The position numbers and the translations under genes are program-made. The notes below the pieces were generated by a model. It searched no databases. It was given only the letters and a program-made list of their open reading frames with translations, and was not told the DNA's origin. From Bacteroidaceae bacterium (lineage in GTDB: Bacteria; Bacteroidota; Bacteroidia; Bacteroidales; Bacteroidaceae), in NCBI GenBank assembly GCA_017472905.1, contig JAFUNW010000365.1:1-18992 (forward strand): DNA of 18,992 nt, written 5' to 3'. The stretch's first letter is position 1. The number at the start of each line of letters is the position of its first letter. Shown in pieces: positions 8,010 to 15,186 of the stretch.

Positions 8010-8513
8010 TTATCGGAAATCTTTCAGCCGGCTTTGTAGGCGTTGGCGGGTGAAAAAGATACGGCTTTTCACTGTTCCTAGAGGAAGATGTAGCTTCTCC
8101 GCAATTTCCCGGTATTTGAATCCGGAAACGTACATGGAGAAAGGTACCTTGTATTCAGATGGTAATGCATTGACAATGCGGCGAATCTCTTTCAAGTCGT
8201 GGTTCGATTCGGTACTGTCGTAAGCCAAGTTGTTCGCTTGGTTTAAGAAATATGCACCTTCAGTCTTGTCTACAAACGTTTGTTCGCGCATCTCTTTTCG
8301 ATAGTTATTAATAAAGATGTTGCGCATGATGGTGTAAACCCATCCTTTGAAATTTGTTTCTTCTACGAACATATCTTGATGATTTAGTACTTTCAATGAA
8401 GTGTCTTGCAGCAAATCTTGTGCATTGTCATAGTCGGAGGTTAATTTGTAGGCAAATTGAAACAGTTCGTTTTGCAGATCTACTAATTTCTTGGTTAAAA
8501 CAGTTGTATCCAT
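8010..8513 (-). CDS. RNA polymerase sigma factor, ECF (sigma-70) family
   Basis: 167 residues. Region 2 occupies about 14-75, with DYDNAQDLLQDTSLKV and the -10-recognition helix WVYTIMRNIFINNYRK. Region 4 is at about 110-165, with a helix-turn-helix reading FKYREIAEKLHLPLGTVKSR. Only sigma2 and sigma4 are present, as expected for ECF factors. There is no anti-sigma gene or FecR-like partner next to it: upstream is the CYTH gene, downstream the convergent VanZ-like gene. Signal and regulon therefore cannot be inferred from context. A TACATTTG box lies 33 nt upstream, suggesting expression from the primary sigma factor. Confidence 0.93.
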   Translation of the reverse strand: MDTTVLTKKLVDLQNELFQFAYKLTSDYDNAQDLLQDTSLKVLNHQDMFVEETNFKGWVYTIMRNIFINNYRKEMREQTFVDKTEGAYFLNQANNLAYDSTESNHDLKEIRRIVNALPSEYKVPFSMYVSGFKYREIAEKLHLPLGTVKSRIFFTRQRLQSRLKDFR

Positions 8514-8545
8514 ACTTGTAATTTTAAAAGGTTGTTTTTACGCTG

Positions 8546-8553
8546 CAAATGTA
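8546..8553 (-). promoter_or_regulatory. -7 box of the ECF sigma gene promoter
   Basis: TACATTTG on the minus strand matches TAnnTTTG, 33 nt before the ATG at 8513. No TTTG is seen about 20 nt further upstream. Confidence 0.45.
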
Positions 8554-8588
8554 GAAGCAAACTATTTTGGAGTGATGGGCGAAATGGA

Positions 8589-8629
8589 TATAAAAAAGGG
8601 AAAAAACTATCTTTTGACAGATTTTCCCC
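8589..8629 (-). terminator. Possible weak terminator after the CYTH gene
   Basis: On the minus strand GGGGAAAATCT (8619-8629) can pair imperfectly with the GATAG...TTTCCC segment (8598-8609), with a bulge, and is followed by TTTTTTAT. The stem is AT-rich and interrupted, so this is a tentative call. Nothing else is recognisable in the 170-bp gap apart from the sigma promoter. Confidence 0.3.
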
Positions 8630-8683
8630 TATTTTTTACCGGATTTTGGGTCTTTTTGCCGCTTTAAGAACGAAAAAAAACGA

Positions 8684-9157
8684 TTATTCCCCCCATGTTT
8701 TATATGGATTTTGGGTGAGAAAAGAGTTGTAATAGCGCTTATCTCCCGTAACTTCCTCTCCTAAAAAAGCGGGTTTTTCAAAAGCTTCTTCGGGTGACGA
8801 AAGTTCAATTTCGGCAAGAATCAGTCCTGTATTCTCTCCATGAAATTCATCTACTTCACAGATGTGCTTTCCGATTTTAACCAAATAACGTGTTTTGTCG
8901 ATTATCCCCCCCTCGCATAGCTGCATCAGTTGCATGGCTTCCTCCCTATCGATTTCTTGTTCCCATTCATATCGACTGAGCCCTCCGTCTGTGGATGGTC
9001 CTTTGATGGTTAAAAATCCTTTTTCATTTCTGAGTCTTACCCGTACGGTTTTTCCACTTAGGCGACAGATGTATCCTTGCTTAATATTATAATAGGTATA
9101 TGCCTCTTGCTTAAATTCTCCGGTAACGAGAAATTTGCGTTCTATTTCTTGTGCCAT
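8684..9157 (-). CDS. CYTH domain protein (triphosphate-binding tunnel fold)
   Basis: 157 residues from the ATG at 9157. The frame stays open to a TTG at 9202, but the CYTH signature begins immediately after this ATG (MAQEIERKFLV), so the longer start is unlikely. The E-x-E-R-K motif (Glu4, Glu6, Lys8) and alternating charged strands such as VRVRLRNEKGFLTIKGP and RYEWEQEID are those of CYTH enzymes, which use Mg2+/Mn2+ to act on inorganic tripolyphosphate, thiamine triphosphate or nucleotides. Compact single-domain members of this size are mostly triphosphatases, with adenylate cyclases as the minority; which applies here is not decidable. A 15-bp inverted repeat (9190-9240) lies 33 nt upstream of the start and may terminate or regulate. 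Confidence 0.88.
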   Translation of the reverse strand: MAQEIERKFLVTGEFKQEAYTYYNIKQGYICRLSGKTVRVRLRNEKGFLTIKGPSTDGGLSRYEWEQEIDREEAMQLMQLCEGGIIDKTRYLVKIGKHICEVDEFHGENTGLILAEIELSSPEEAFEKPAFLGEEVTGDKRYYNSFLTQNPYKTWGE

Positions 9158-9189
9158 TCTTTTTTGGTTTATGTTTTTATAAATAAGAA

Positions 9190-9240
9190 GAAGGTGTGTC
9201 AATAGACTATTCTCTGAAAAGATAATATTGACACACCTTC
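9190..9240 (-). repeat. 15-bp perfect inverted repeat upstream of the CYTH gene (terminator or leader hairpin)
   Basis: GAAGGTGTGTCAATA (9190-9204) and TATTGACACACCTTC (9226-9240) are perfect inverted copies around a 21-nt AT-rich loop. On the minus strand the stem is followed by TTCTTATTTA, so it may terminate the prfB/small-gene transcript. The CYTH ATG is only 33 nt further on, so if this is a terminator the CYTH promoter must overlap it; the loop contains TATCTTTT (9217-9224, minus), one base off TAnnTTTG. Confidence 0.7.
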
Positions 9241-9296
9241 ATCTTTGAATTATTTACCCCCAAATTTACCCATCAAATTTTTGGGGAATGCCGGCG

Positions 9297-9440
9297 TTAC
9301 ATGAAAGTTCCCCAAATAATGCCCGATATAGCAAGAATGCCCAATCCAATGAAAATCCAGCGGATGACACGTTGAGCTTGTTGCTCCTCTTTTTTTGCAC
9401 GTAACTCTTTTCTTTGTTCTCTTCTGCTATTTTTTGCCAT
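9297..9440 (-). CDS. 47-residue basic protein with one membrane segment
   Basis: A short frame from ATG 9440 to TAA 9297-9299. The first ~24 residues are highly charged and helix-forming (MAKNSRREQRKELRAKKEEQ), the next ~20 form one hydrophobic helix (WIFIGLGILAISGIIWGTFM), and the protein ends directly after it. This basic, coiled-coil-like N-terminus plus C-terminal membrane anchor suggests a tail-anchored inner-membrane protein with its N-terminus in the cytoplasm. It follows prfB by 41 nt on the same strand, probably in the same transcript, and is followed by two stem-loops (imperfect at 9256-9286, perfect at 9190-9240). Clean amphipathic-then-hydrophobic layout and operon position argue for a real gene; I do not recognise a named family or function. 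Confidence 0.65.
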   Translation of the reverse strand: MAKNSRREQRKELRAKKEEQQAQRVIRWIFIGLGILAISGIIWGTFM

Positions 9441-9481
9441 AGTATTTATTTTATTTATTGTTAATGATTCTCTTATTTTGC

Positions 9482-10597
9482 TTATTCTTCTTCTCCGGCA
9501 AATTCCATCAGGTAAGCCTTGATAAATCCGTCTATTTTTCCGTCCATGACTCCGTTGACGTCAGAGGTCTGGTGGTTGGTACGATGGTCTTTTACGCGGC
9601 GGTCATCAAATACATAGCTGCGGATTTGCGATCCCCATTCAATCTTCTTTTTACCGGCTTCCACTTTCGATTGTTCCTCCATGCGATGTTGCATCTCTTT
9701 GTTATAAAGGATAGAACGCAACTGCCTCATGGCGTTTTCTTTGTTCTTAGGTTGGTCGCGCGTCTCAGTATTTTCAATAAGAATTTCTTCTTCCACTCCC
9801 GTATAAGGGTCTTTGTATTGATAGCGCAAACGGACACCCGATTCAACCTTGTTTACATTCTGTCCTCCGGCGCCTCCGGAACGGAACGAATCCCAAGATA
9901 TGCAGGCAGGCTCAATAACCACTTCAATAGAATCGTCTACCAATGGAGTCACGAATACCGAAGCAAACGAAGTCATGCGCTTACCTTGGGCGTTATAGGG
10001 AGAAACGCGAACCAAACGGTGTACTCCGTTTTCTCCTTTGAGATAACCGTATGCGTAGGGTCCTTGAAGCTCCATTGTGACAGTCTTAATTCCGGCTTCG
10101 TCTCCATCTTGTATGTTGGCGATGGCTAATTTATATCCGTTCGATTCAGCCCAACGCATATACATACGCATGAGCATCGAAGCCCAATCTTGACTTTCTG
10201 TTCCACCGGCACCGGAATTGATTTTTAAAACACAGTCCATCTGGTCTGCTTCCTGGCGGAGCATATTCTTGAGTTCCAGATTTTCAACAGCTTCCAACGC
10301 TTTGGCGTAAGCTTCGTCTACTTCTTCCTCTGTAACCAATTCATCTTTGAAAAACTCCAATGAGAGTTCCAATTCTTCAGCAAACGACTTCACTTCTTTG
10401 TATCCGTCAATCCAAGCTTGAAGTCCCTTCACCTTTTTCATTTGTGCCTCAGCTTTCTTGGCGTCATCCCAGAAACCGGGTGCTTGGGTTCGTAATTGTT
10501 CTTCTTCTACTTGAATGAGTTTGCTGTCTATGTCCAAGTATCTTTTTAGTGCTTCTGTGCGATTCTTTATGTCCTTTAATTGTTCTATTGTAATCAT
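9482..10597 (-). CDS. prfB: Peptide chain release factor 2 (RF2)
   Basis: 371 residues, full length. RF2 ends translation at UGA and UAA. The peptidyl-tRNA hydrolysis loop SGGAGGQNVNK carries GGQ at 244-246. The codon-recognition tripeptide, SPF in E. coli, reads Ser199-Pro200-Tyr201 (VRVSPYNAQGKR). Other RF2 landmarks are SGAGGTESQDWA (~128-139) and GVHRLVR (191-197). E. coli prfB needs a +1 frameshift at an in-frame UGA near codon 26. Here the matching place (RYLDIDS, residues 19-25) is encoded as TAC TTG GAC in one frame, so that autoregulatory shift is absent. A TATCTTTG box sits 29 nt upstream of the ATG. The 47-aa gene lies downstream. Confidence 0.97.
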   Translation of the reverse strand: MITIEQLKDIKNRTEALKRYLDIDSKLIQVEEEQLRTQAPGFWDDAKKAEAQMKKVKGLQAWIDGYKEVKSFAEELELSLEFFKDELVTEEEVDEAYAKALEAVENLELKNMLRQEADQMDCVLKINSGAGGTESQDWASMLMRMYMRWAESNGYKLAIANIQDGDEAGIKTVTMELQGPYAYGYLKGENGVHRLVRVSPYNAQGKRMTSFASVFVTPLVDDSIEVVIEPACISWDSFRSGGAGGQNVNKVESGVRLRYQYKDPYTGVEEEILIENTETRDQPKNKENAMRQLRSILYNKEMQHRMEEQSKVEAGKKKIEWGSQIRSYVFDDRRVKDHRTNHQTSDVNGVMDGKIDGFIKAYLMEFAGEEE

Positions 10598-10625
10598 CTA
10601 TTTCTAAGATTTGCTTATTCGGGAG

Positions 10626-10633
10626 CAAAGATA
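10626..10633 (-). promoter_or_regulatory. -7 box of the prfB promoter
   Basis: TATCTTTG on the minus strand, 29 nt before the prfB ATG. A TTTA about 21 nt upstream is a weak -33 candidate. Confidence 0.5.
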
Positions 10634-10694
10634 CAACTTTTGACTGGATTGAATTAAACTTTGCCTGTCAATTTTAGCAATATAGGTTCAAGTA

Positions 10695-10764
10695 CAAAGT
10701 ATCCTAAGATAAATGGCCAAGTATCTTAAGATAAATGACCAAGTATCTTAGGATACTTTTTTTC
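10695..10764. repeat. Three tandem 22-23 bp units that also fold as a long inverted repeat
   Basis: The core AAGTATCYTARGATA occurs three times: 10697-10711, 10719-10733 and 10741-10755 (with CTT after the third), joined by AAATGGCC- and AAATGACC-like spacers. Core 1 extended to 16 bp (10696-10711) is the exact reverse complement of 10744-10759, and core 2 contains the 12-bp palindrome TATCTTAAGATA. The last unit alone gives a 7-bp stem (AAGTATC/GATACTT, loop TTAG) followed by T's on the plus strand. The element fills most of the gap between the M23 gene (3' side) and the prfB promoter. Confidence 0.8.
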
Positions 10765-10813
10765 TTCTTTTATCTTGTAAAATCCGTCCTCCGTTTATCA
10801 GAGTGGGGAAATG

Positions 10814-11689
10814 TTATGAATAACGTAAAAGTTGTCCCAACCGTAAGACGGTTCGAGTGTTTATGTTGTTCAGTCTGCATAGTTGCTTGATGGTCACTCC
10901 ATGCTTTCTGGCTATTTTAGAAAGGGTGTCTCCTGAACGAACTTTATGATATCGAACCTCGCTCTTTGGAATTTCTCCTTTAGCAAGCGCAGCTTTTCGT
11001 TTGCTACGTGGGGAATAGAAAGTATAAAAATCGCACGTCACGTCTTGGTTGGGAAAATCAAACAGTAGCTCCGGATTTATTTCTTGTCCAAGCAGGCGTG
11101 TCTCGAAATGGAGGTGTGAACCGGTTGATTTTCCGGTGTTTCCTCCCAACCCAATGGGTTCTCCTGACTTTACATAATCATTCTCTTTGACCAAATGTTT
11201 CGACAAATGGCCGTAAATGGTTTCAAGTCCATTATCATGACGGATTACAACATATTTTCCATACCCTCTTCGTTCGTAATCCACAATACGTACTTTCCCG
11301 TTAAATGCCGCACAGATTGTATCGCCAATATAGACTTTTATATCCAATCCCTTGTGTTGGCGGCGAAATCTGCGGCGGTATCCAAAACGAGATGTTATTT
11401 TTTGATTGGTAGTAGGCATGGAAAAGCCTCTCAAATCTATGCGAAATGTATCAGGCAACGCAACGTCTGCATATACATGTGTGCGTTCATTGTTCCAACT
11501 GGGATAAAGACTGAACGCCGGGTATTCAGATTGTTCTATGCTGATTTGTTGTTGCAATGCGACAGAGTCAATCGCTCTCATTTTACGGTCAAGTGGAGCT
11601 TGACGAGCCAACAAATCTTGACCGTAGAGATTTGTGCTAACGGTCGTTACAAGTATTCCTATTAAGACTTTTAGATTTTTTGAAAACAT
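10814..11689 (-). CDS. M23 family metallopeptidase with C-terminal LysM domain
   Basis: 291 residues with a signal sequence (about 1-23, ending LYGQ), so exported. The M23 (LytM/lysostaphin) domain spans about 95-205: RFGYRRRFRRQHKGLDI gives zinc ligands His112 and Asp116, IYGHLS supplies the catalytic-site His161, and GSHLHFE holds His192/His194. All expected residues are intact, so it should be an active peptidoglycan endopeptidase rather than a degenerate activator. A LysM domain (about 246-290, YHKVRSGDTLSKIARKHGVT) would anchor it to peptidoglycan. It begins 44 nt after ndk on the same strand; an AAGGA six bases before the ATG is one of the few Shine-Dalgarno-like sites here. Its role is presumably wall growth or cell separation. 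Confidence 0.93.
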   Translation of the reverse strand: MFSKNLKVLIGILVTTVSTNLYGQDLLARQAPLDRKMRAIDSVALQQQISIEQSEYPAFSLYPSWNNERTHVYADVALPDTFRIDLRGFSMPTTNQKITSRFGYRRRFRRQHKGLDIKVYIGDTICAAFNGKVRIVDYERRGYGKYVVIRHDNGLETIYGHLSKHLVKENDYVKSGEPIGLGGNTGKSTGSHLHFETRLLGQEINPELLFDFPNQDVTCDFYTFYSPRSKRKAALAKGEIPKSEVRYHKVRSGDTLSKIARKHGVTIKQLCRLNNINTRTVLRLGQLLRYS

Positions 11690-11733
11690 TCTTTTTCCTT
11701 ATTTATCCTTTTTTACATTGCTAATTTGTAGTA

Positions 11734-12195
11734 TCAAAATTCATCGTTTGCATACAAAAAACCAAAAGTCGCTTGATTGTAGTCAAAAATCTCTTCTGGT
11801 TTGAAAAAACGTTTTAATTCAACTTCAGCTGCTTCTGCAGAGTCTGAAGCATGTACGATATTCTCTTGGAAACTCATGCTGTAATCTCCTCGGATGGTTC
11901 CCGGAGCAGCTTTCCGACCATTGGTCGGACCGGCTAAAGTACGTACAGTTTGTATGGCATCTACCCCCTCATAGCAACATACGATTACGGGGCATACCAT
12001 CATAGAGTCTTTTACGCGTTGAAAAAATGGTTTATCACTCAGGTGAGCGTAATGCTCACTTAACACTTCGTCCGTCAATTGCATCATTTTGATTCCGGCT
12101 AACCGCAATCCTTTTCTTTCGAAACGATTTAAAATTTCACCAACTAAATTCCGTTGTATGGTGCAAGGTTTTAAAATAACCAATGTCTTTTCCAT
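11734..12195 (-). CDS. ndk: Nucleoside diphosphate kinase
   Basis: 153 residues, the usual size for the family. It transfers the gamma phosphate from ATP to NDPs through a phosphohistidine. The active-site motif NIVHASDS places the catalytic His at 115, and PGTIRGDYS (98-106) and LAGPTNGRKAAPG (88-99) are standard nucleotide-binding segments. The N-terminus reads TLVILKPCTIQRNLVGEIL, with Cys11 where most bacterial Ndk have Asp (KPDAVQ); I believe this is a normal Bacteroidales variant. The M23 gene follows on the same strand. Confidence 0.97.
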   Translation of the reverse strand: MEKTLVILKPCTIQRNLVGEILNRFERKGLRLAGIKMMQLTDEVLSEHYAHLSDKPFFQRVKDSMMVCPVIVCCYEGVDAIQTVRTLAGPTNGRKAAPGTIRGDYSMSFQENIVHASDSAEAAEVELKRFFKPEEIFDYNQATFGFLYANDEF

Positions 12196-12263
12196 TTTTC
12201 TAAAAAGATTTAATGTCTTGTCGTAAAAACTCTAAAAAGGTTCTTTTCTTATAAAAAAGTTCC

Positions 12264-12271
12264 CAAAGATA
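12264..12271 (-). promoter_or_regulatory. -7 box of the ndk promoter
   Basis: TATCTTTG on the minus strand, 68 nt before the ndk ATG, implying a leader of about 60 nt. The remaining 220-bp gap between recG and ndk is AT-rich and shows nothing else convincing, including no clear terminator for recG. Confidence 0.45.
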
Positions 12272-12416
12272 CTCTTTTCCTTTAGAATAAAGTCCTCTTT
12301 TTAAGAACTTTTGGGAATATTCGTGCTTTTAAACCGATTTATAAGCTATTATTTGGGAAAAAATGAGTGTGAAATAAATATTTAGAGAATAAAGGATGCT
12401 GTTTTTCAGGAGCAAA

Positions 12417-14513
12417 TCAAGAGATAGAAGACCAATTTACATTGTGCTTTCGTAAAATTCTTAATTGTTCCCACATAATGGCATTTTGTGGATTTTCCAG
12501 ATTGGGGTCATTCTCTATTTCCTGTCTGGCTATTTCTCTGACATGTTGCAGAATTTGTGAATCTCTTGTGATATTGGCTATCTTCAAATCGAAAGCGACT
12601 CCACTTTGTTGGGTACCTTCTAAATCACCGGGACCTCTCAACTTCAAATCTGCTTCGGCAATTTCAAATCCATCGTTGGTTTGCACCATGATTTCTATGC
12701 GTTTTTGAGTCTCTTCGCTCAATTTAAATCCGGTGACCAATATACAATAAGACTGTTCGGCTCCTCGACCGACCCGCCCACGTAATTGGTGTAATTGAGA
12801 AAGTCCGAAACGTTCGGCATTTTCAATAACCATGACAGAAGCATTGGGTACATTCACGCCCACTTCAATAACTGTCGTTGCTACTAGAATCTGTGTTTCC
12901 CCATTAACGAAGCGCAACATTTCGCAGTCCTTTTCTGCCGGCTTCATTTGTCCATGTATTTTGCTGACTTGATATTGTGGAAAATGGTTGCAGATAGTCT
13001 GATAACCATCTTCCAGATTTTTTAGGTCCATTTTTTCACTTTCCTTAATCAAGGGATATACGAAATAGACCTGCCTGCCTGCTTGTATTTGTTTGTTTAT
13101 ATCCAGATACAGACTTTTGCGATTGTTGTCGTATTGATGAATGGTACGTATGGGTTTCCGTCCCGGAGGGAGTTCATCTATAATTGATACATCTAGGTCG
13201 CCATATAAAGTCATGGCGAGTGTTCGAGGTATGGGAGTCGCTGTCATGACTAAAACATGTGGTGGCGATACGTTTTTCTTCCATAGTTTTGCTCGTTGGG
13301 CAACTCCGAATCGATGTTGTTCGTCAATAACGGCAAAGCCCAATTTGGAGAAGACAACTGTGTCTTCGAGTAATGCATGGGTCCCGATTAAAATATGGAT
13401 TTCACCGGTCAATACACCTGAAAGAATTTCGTTCCTTCTTTTTCCTTTTATGCTTCCTGTCAGTAATTCAACGCGGATGTATAGACCGGATAACATTCGG
13501 CTGATGGACTCGTAGTGTTGATTGGCTAATATTTCGGTGGGGGCCATCATGCATGCTTGATACCCATTGTCCAACGCAAGTAGCATAGACATCAATGCCA
13601 CAAGCGTTTTTCCGCTTCCTACATCTCCTTGCAACAGACGGTTCATTTGCCGGCCGCTTCCCATGTCCTGACGTATTTCCTTAATGACTCTCTTTTGTGC
13701 TCCGGTTAATTCAAAAGGAAGGTTCTTTTTATAAAAGGTGTTGAAGAAGTCGCCTACGCGATTGAATCTAAAACCGCAATAGCGTTGTTGGCGCTCTTTC
13801 ATGTAGCGAAGTATGTTTAATTGTACATAAAAGAGTTCTTCGAACTTTAGCCGGTATTGTGCCTTTCGAAGTGCTTCCGGTGTTTTCGGAAGATGAATGT
13901 TCTGTAAAGCCTCGGTTAATGATACTAAATGATTTTGTTCGATGATGTGCGTAGGAAGTGTTTCCGGTAACGGCTGCTTGATTTGGCCTAGTAAGTTGGA
14001 GATTAATTTTTCTATTGCGTGGGAATTTAATCCGCTACGCTTCATTTTATCAGTTGTGTTGTAATAGGGTTGTAGCCCCATGTTGGCAGAGGTGAATTCT
14101 TCTGCCGGATCGATGTCTGGATGGGCAATGTTGATGCGGCTTCCGAAATAGGTTGGTTTTCCGAATATAATGTAATTCGTGCGTACCTTATATTTATTTA
14201 GGATGAATTTTTGTCCTTGAAACCAGATTAAATCCACTACACCGGTTCCGTCTGAAAAGTGAGCGATAAGTCTGCGGCGATAACCTTCTCCATTTTCTTC
14301 GAAGCTAAGAATTTGTCCGCGTAGTTGGATATAAGGCATGTTGCCATCTATTTCATGAATATAATATAGTCGACTCCGGTCGATATATTTATAAGGGAAA
14401 TAATATAGCAAATCTTTCAGGGTAAATATGGCAAGTTCTTTATTTAATGTCGCAGCTCGTTGAGGTCCGACCCCTGTCAGATATTTAATGTCTCTTTTTT
14501 CAAAATCAAACAT
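12417..14513 (-). CDS. recG: ATP-dependent DNA helicase RecG
   Basis: 698 residues, typical for RecG, which unwinds and regresses stalled replication forks and branched recombination intermediates. The N-terminal wedge/OB region (about 1-250) includes YLTGVGPQRAATLNKEL and an OB-like segment with LRGQILSFEENGEGYRRRL. Helicase motifs follow in order: LLQGDVGSGKT (Walker A), APTEILANQH (Ia), VIDEQHRFGVAQR (II, DEQH), MTATPIPRTLAMTLYGDLD (III), VIEVGVNVPNASVMVIENAE (V) and QLHQLRGRVGRG (VI). The ATG lies inside the last codons of ispD (8-nt overlap), implying translational coupling. It is the last gene of the pdxJ operon. Confidence 0.98.
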   Translation of the reverse strand: MFDFEKRDIKYLTGVGPQRAATLNKELAIFTLKDLLYYFPYKYIDRSRLYYIHEIDGNMPYIQLRGQILSFEENGEGYRRRLIAHFSDGTGVVDLIWFQGQKFILNKYKVRTNYIIFGKPTYFGSRINIAHPDIDPAEEFTSANMGLQPYYNTTDKMKRSGLNSHAIEKLISNLLGQIKQPLPETLPTHIIEQNHLVSLTEALQNIHLPKTPEALRKAQYRLKFEELFYVQLNILRYMKERQQRYCGFRFNRVGDFFNTFYKKNLPFELTGAQKRVIKEIRQDMGSGRQMNRLLQGDVGSGKTLVALMSMLLALDNGYQACMMAPTEILANQHYESISRMLSGLYIRVELLTGSIKGKRRNEILSGVLTGEIHILIGTHALLEDTVVFSKLGFAVIDEQHRFGVAQRAKLWKKNVSPPHVLVMTATPIPRTLAMTLYGDLDVSIIDELPPGRKPIRTIHQYDNNRKSLYLDINKQIQAGRQVYFVYPLIKESEKMDLKNLEDGYQTICNHFPQYQVSKIHGQMKPAEKDCEMLRFVNGETQILVATTVIEVGVNVPNASVMVIENAERFGLSQLHQLRGRVGRGAEQSYCILVTGFKLSEETQKRIEIMVQTNDGFEIAEADLKLRGPGDLEGTQQSGVAFDLKIANITRDSQILQHVREIARQEIENDPNLENPQNAIMWEQLRILRKHNVNWSSIS

Positions 14514-15186
14514 CTTGTTTGAGTAATGTTTCAGCTATTGTCAAATCAAATGGGGTTGTAATCTTTATGTTCTCACGGTTCCCGGTAACTAAATGAATGG
14601 TTTTGCCCATTGCTTCTACAACAGATGCATCATCCGTAAATGTTTCTATATATTCTTGTTGATAAGCCTGCTTTAAAAGTTGAAGATTAAATACTTGCGG
14701 AGTTTGTACCAACTTGTATTCATCGCGATTGACGGTATGGCTTTGAGAAGTGGAAGATACGTATCGTATTGTTTCGTTTATGTCTGTAACGGGAACAACG
14801 GCGTCTAATCTTTCCGCTGTATCATAACATTGCTTGATTGTTTCGATGGAAACGAAAGGCCTTACTCCATCGTGTACTCCGACTATTCCGTTTTCTTGTC
14901 CGTCAATAAGAGATAGCCCGTTTTGTACTGAATGAAAACGGGTGTCTCCTCCGTTTGCCAGAAGATACGGGCGTTGAAAGGCATATTCTTTACATAGTTC
15001 CTTCCAATATGCTTGTTGACCAATGGGAAGAACCAATATGATATGTATATTTTTATCATATTGGTAGAACACATCAATTGTATGCATAAGAAGAGGTTTG
15101 CCGCCAATGGGGATAAACTGCTTGGGTAGAGCATTCCCCATTCGTAGCCCTTTTCCTCCTGCTACTATAATTACATATTTCTCCAT
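14506..15186 (-). CDS. ispD: 2-C-methyl-D-erythritol 4-phosphate cytidylyltransferase
   Basis: 226 residues. IspD joins CTP and MEP to make CDP-ME, the third step of the non-mevalonate isoprenoid pathway. The N-terminal nucleotidyl-transfer loop IVAGGKGLRMGNALPKQF contains the conserved Gly-rich stretch, Arg15 and Lys22. GVHDGVRPFVS (the conserved VHDxARP-type motif), AVVPVTDINETI and LVQTPQVFNLQLL are family signatures, with FTDDAS near the C-terminus. The ATG follows directly on the stop of the DJ-1 gene (0 nt) and the gene overlaps recG by 8 nt, so expression is tightly coupled to both. Confidence 0.97.
   Translation of the reverse strand: MEKYVIIVAGGKGLRMGNALPKQFIPIGGKPLLMHTIDVFYQYDKNIHIILVLPIGQQAYWKELCKEYAFQRPYLLANGGDTRFHSVQNGLSLIDGQENGIVGVHDGVRPFVSIETIKQCYDTAERLDAVVPVTDINETIRYVSSTSQSHTVNRDEYKLVQTPQVFNLQLLKQAYQQEYIETFTDDASVVEAMGKTIHLVTGNRENIKITTPFDLTIAETLLKQDV

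Noticed and set aside
9458..10129. 223-codon plus-strand open frame antisense to prfB
   Set aside because: Opposite strand of a certain gene; hydrophobic low-complexity translation is a shadow of RF2 codons.
10741..10764. Stem AAGTATC/GATACTT plus T-run as a plus-strand terminator
   Set aside because: Both neighbouring genes are on the minus strand, so no known plus-strand transcript needs it; kept only as part of the repeat element.
11195..11665. 156-codon plus-strand open frame antisense to the M23 peptidase gene
   Set aside because: Opposite strand of a gene with all catalytic residues intact; no motif of its own.
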